Both the position numbers and the translations under genes were made by a program. A stretch of DNA of 64,000 nucleotides from Stakelama saccharophila. GTDB taxonomy: Bacteria > Pseudomonadota > Alphaproteobacteria > Sphingomonadales > Sphingomonadaceae. The stretch covers positions 186,001-250,000 of the forward strand of contig NZ_CP135076.1 in assembly GCF_032229225.1 (NCBI RefSeq), in the 5' to 3' direction. A model generated the notes under the pieces. The model saw only the letters and a program-made list of their open reading frames with translations. It was not told the DNA's origin and searched no databases. Of the stretch, positions 63,176 to 64,000 are shown in pieces. How positions within the stretch are numbered: position 1 is the stretch's first letter; each line of letters starts with the position of its first letter.

Positions 63176-64000
63176 ATGGCACGTTTCGAATTCCGCCTGC
63201 CCGACATCGGCGAAGGCATTTCCGAGGCCGAGGTCGTCGCATGGCATGTCAAGGTCGGTGATCGCGTGGAGGAGGATCAGCAGCTCGCCGACATGATGAC
63301 CGACAAGGCGACGGTCGAGATGGAAAGTCCGGTCGCAGGCGAGATCCTCGAACTGGCGGGCGAGGCCGGCGACATGATCCCGATCGGATCGACGCTGGTG
63401 GTGATCGAGACCGAGGGCGACGAGGCCGCGGTAGAGGAACAGGTCGCGGCCGAGACTCCGGGCAAGGAAGCCGAGGCCGAGGCGGAGGCCGCCTGCACGA
63501 CCGACGAGCAGGATGAAGCGATTCGCGAAAAGGCGAAGGAGGGGTTGTCCAAACCCTCCGTTGGCGCTGAGCCTGTCGAAGCGCTGCCTTCTTCTTCGGC
63601 GGCGGCGGACAAAAAGGAAGGGGGCTTCGACAAGCTCAGCCCGACCGGTGAAGGTGGAGCAGCCGACCGCCCCGTCCTCGCCTCGCCCGCGGTGCGCAAG
63701 CGGGCGAAGGACCTCGGCATCGACCTCGCCGATGTGCGCGGCGACGGCGAGCGGGTGCGGCACGGCGATCTCGATGCCTATCTGCGCTACGGCTCGGGCG
63801 AAGGCTATCTCGCGCCGCAGGCGAATCGCGGCTGGGCCGACGAGACGGTCAAGGTCATCGGCATGCGCAGGCGGATCGCCGAGAATATGGCGGCGTCGAA
63901 GCGCAACATCCCGCACTTCACCTATGTCGAGGAAATCGACGTCACCGAGCTGGAGGCGATGCGCGCGTCGCTCAACGCCAATCGCGGGCAGCGGCCCAAG
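63176..64000 (+). CDS. bkdB: Branched-chain 2-oxoacid dehydrogenase E2 (dihydrolipoyl acyltransferase), 3' partial
   Basis: The first 275 codons are in the window and the frame runs off the right edge. N-terminal lipoyl domain 1-78 with lipoylated Lys44 in MTDKATVEMESP; Ala/Glu/Thr linker about 79-160; peripheral-subunit-binding domain about 163-200 (ASPAVRKRAKDLGIDLADVR, then GDGERVRHGDLDAYL); start of the catalytic domain with VIGMRRRIAENMAASKRNIP. Residues 131-155 are encoded by an in-frame family A repeat (63566-63640). Atypical linker composition, but no stop or frameshift. Confidence 0.93.
   Translation, partial: MARFEFRLPDIGEGISEAEVVAWHVKVGDRVEEDQQLADMMTDKATVEMESPVAGEILELAGEAGDMIPIGSTLVVIETEGDEAAVEEQVAAETPGKEAEAEAEAACTTDEQDEAIREKAKEGLSKPSVGAEPVEALPSSSAAADKKEGGFDKLSPTGEGGAADRPVLASPAVRKRAKDLGIDLADVRGDGERVRHGDLDAYLRYGSGEGYLAPQANRGWADETVKVIGMRRRIAENMAASKRNIPHFTYVEEIDVTELEAMRASLNANRGQRPK
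63566..63640. repeat. Family A repeat inserted in frame in the E2 linker
   Basis: GCTGAGCCTGTCGAAGC (63566-63582) and GCTTCGACAAGCTCAGC (63624-63640) form an inverted pair. The first block is the same as at 50503, 1241 and 15746. It is translated as GAEPVEALPSSS to GFDKLSPTG in the E2 interdomain linker. Confidence 0.8.

Noticed and set aside
1..64000. CRISPR arrays, rRNA genes, insertion sequences, prophage genes
   Set aside because: No regularly spaced direct repeats, rRNA-like sequence, transposase or phage structural frames were recognised.

Overview
The window reads as chromosomal DNA of a high-GC alphaproteobacterium, most likely a sphingomonad (Sphingomonadaceae). This rests on gene content and order: an rsmB-rpe-heparinase-purH block, hemC-hemD followed by a mitofilin-like membrane protein, a SciP (DUF1153) regulator, a DUF1674/SdhF4-like protein, a TonB receptor and CehA-type hydrolase, and many short palindromic intergenic repeats of the kind common in sphingomonads. 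I ran no database search, so the family assignment is inference.

Layout. 1-1228: end of a polysaccharide flippase gene. 1333-7150 (minus): purH, heparinase II/III protein, rpe, rsmB and an htpX remnant that has lost its catalytic core. 7222-9277 (plus): DUF1674 protein and an AsmA-like protein. 9406-11944 (minus): tsaD-gpsA-DUF1697, facing hemC-hemD-mitofilin-like (11984-14533). 14537-17358: glutaryl-CoA dehydrogenase, CaiB-type CoA-transferase and a GNAT enzyme. 17353-18558 (minus): DUF72 and PRC-barrel proteins. 19209-24486: an accessory module of TonB receptor, TetR regulator, exported PHP/CehA hydrolase and a truncated PI-PLC-like protein, ending beside tRNA-Ser(GGA). 24747-25596: a cyclophilin whose signal peptide is out of frame. 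25606-29067 (minus): a four-gene Mla-type lipid transport operon. 29130-35500: HAD hydrolase, DUF445 protein and an RND efflux pair. 35727-37538: SIMPL protein, GlsB-like stress protein, SciP and a small unknown ORF. 37657-41582: mnmA, PhzF-like protein, CDF exporter and pdxH. 41691-45213: Ku and LigD. 45289-49895: DnaJ-like, BrkB/YihY, fabI, GNAT, a DUF559 fragment and aroC. 50050-55054: a small secreted acidic protein, purA and a large hybrid histidine kinase. 55171-60562: FAH-family protein, trehalase and a GH3 glucosidase with a PA14 insert. 60683-64000: E1alpha, E1beta and the start of E2 of a branched-chain 2-oxoacid dehydrogenase, with E2 cut by the window edge.

Most of the window is housekeeping: purine and haem synthesis, tRNA and rRNA modification, fatty acid and shikimate synthesis, envelope lipid transport. 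The most unusual part is 19.1-24.5 kb. The receptor gene and the hydrolase gene each carry a closely related 18-bp inverted repeat, 35 and 33 nt before their start codons, and a TetR gene lies between them. This suggests a small regulon for taking up and hydrolysing a phosphoester-type substrate.

A second theme is repeat insertion. At least five families of short palindromic elements occupy intergenic gaps. Two copies sit in frame inside the interdomain linkers of LigD and E2. Another places the aroC ribosome binding site inside a perfect hairpin.
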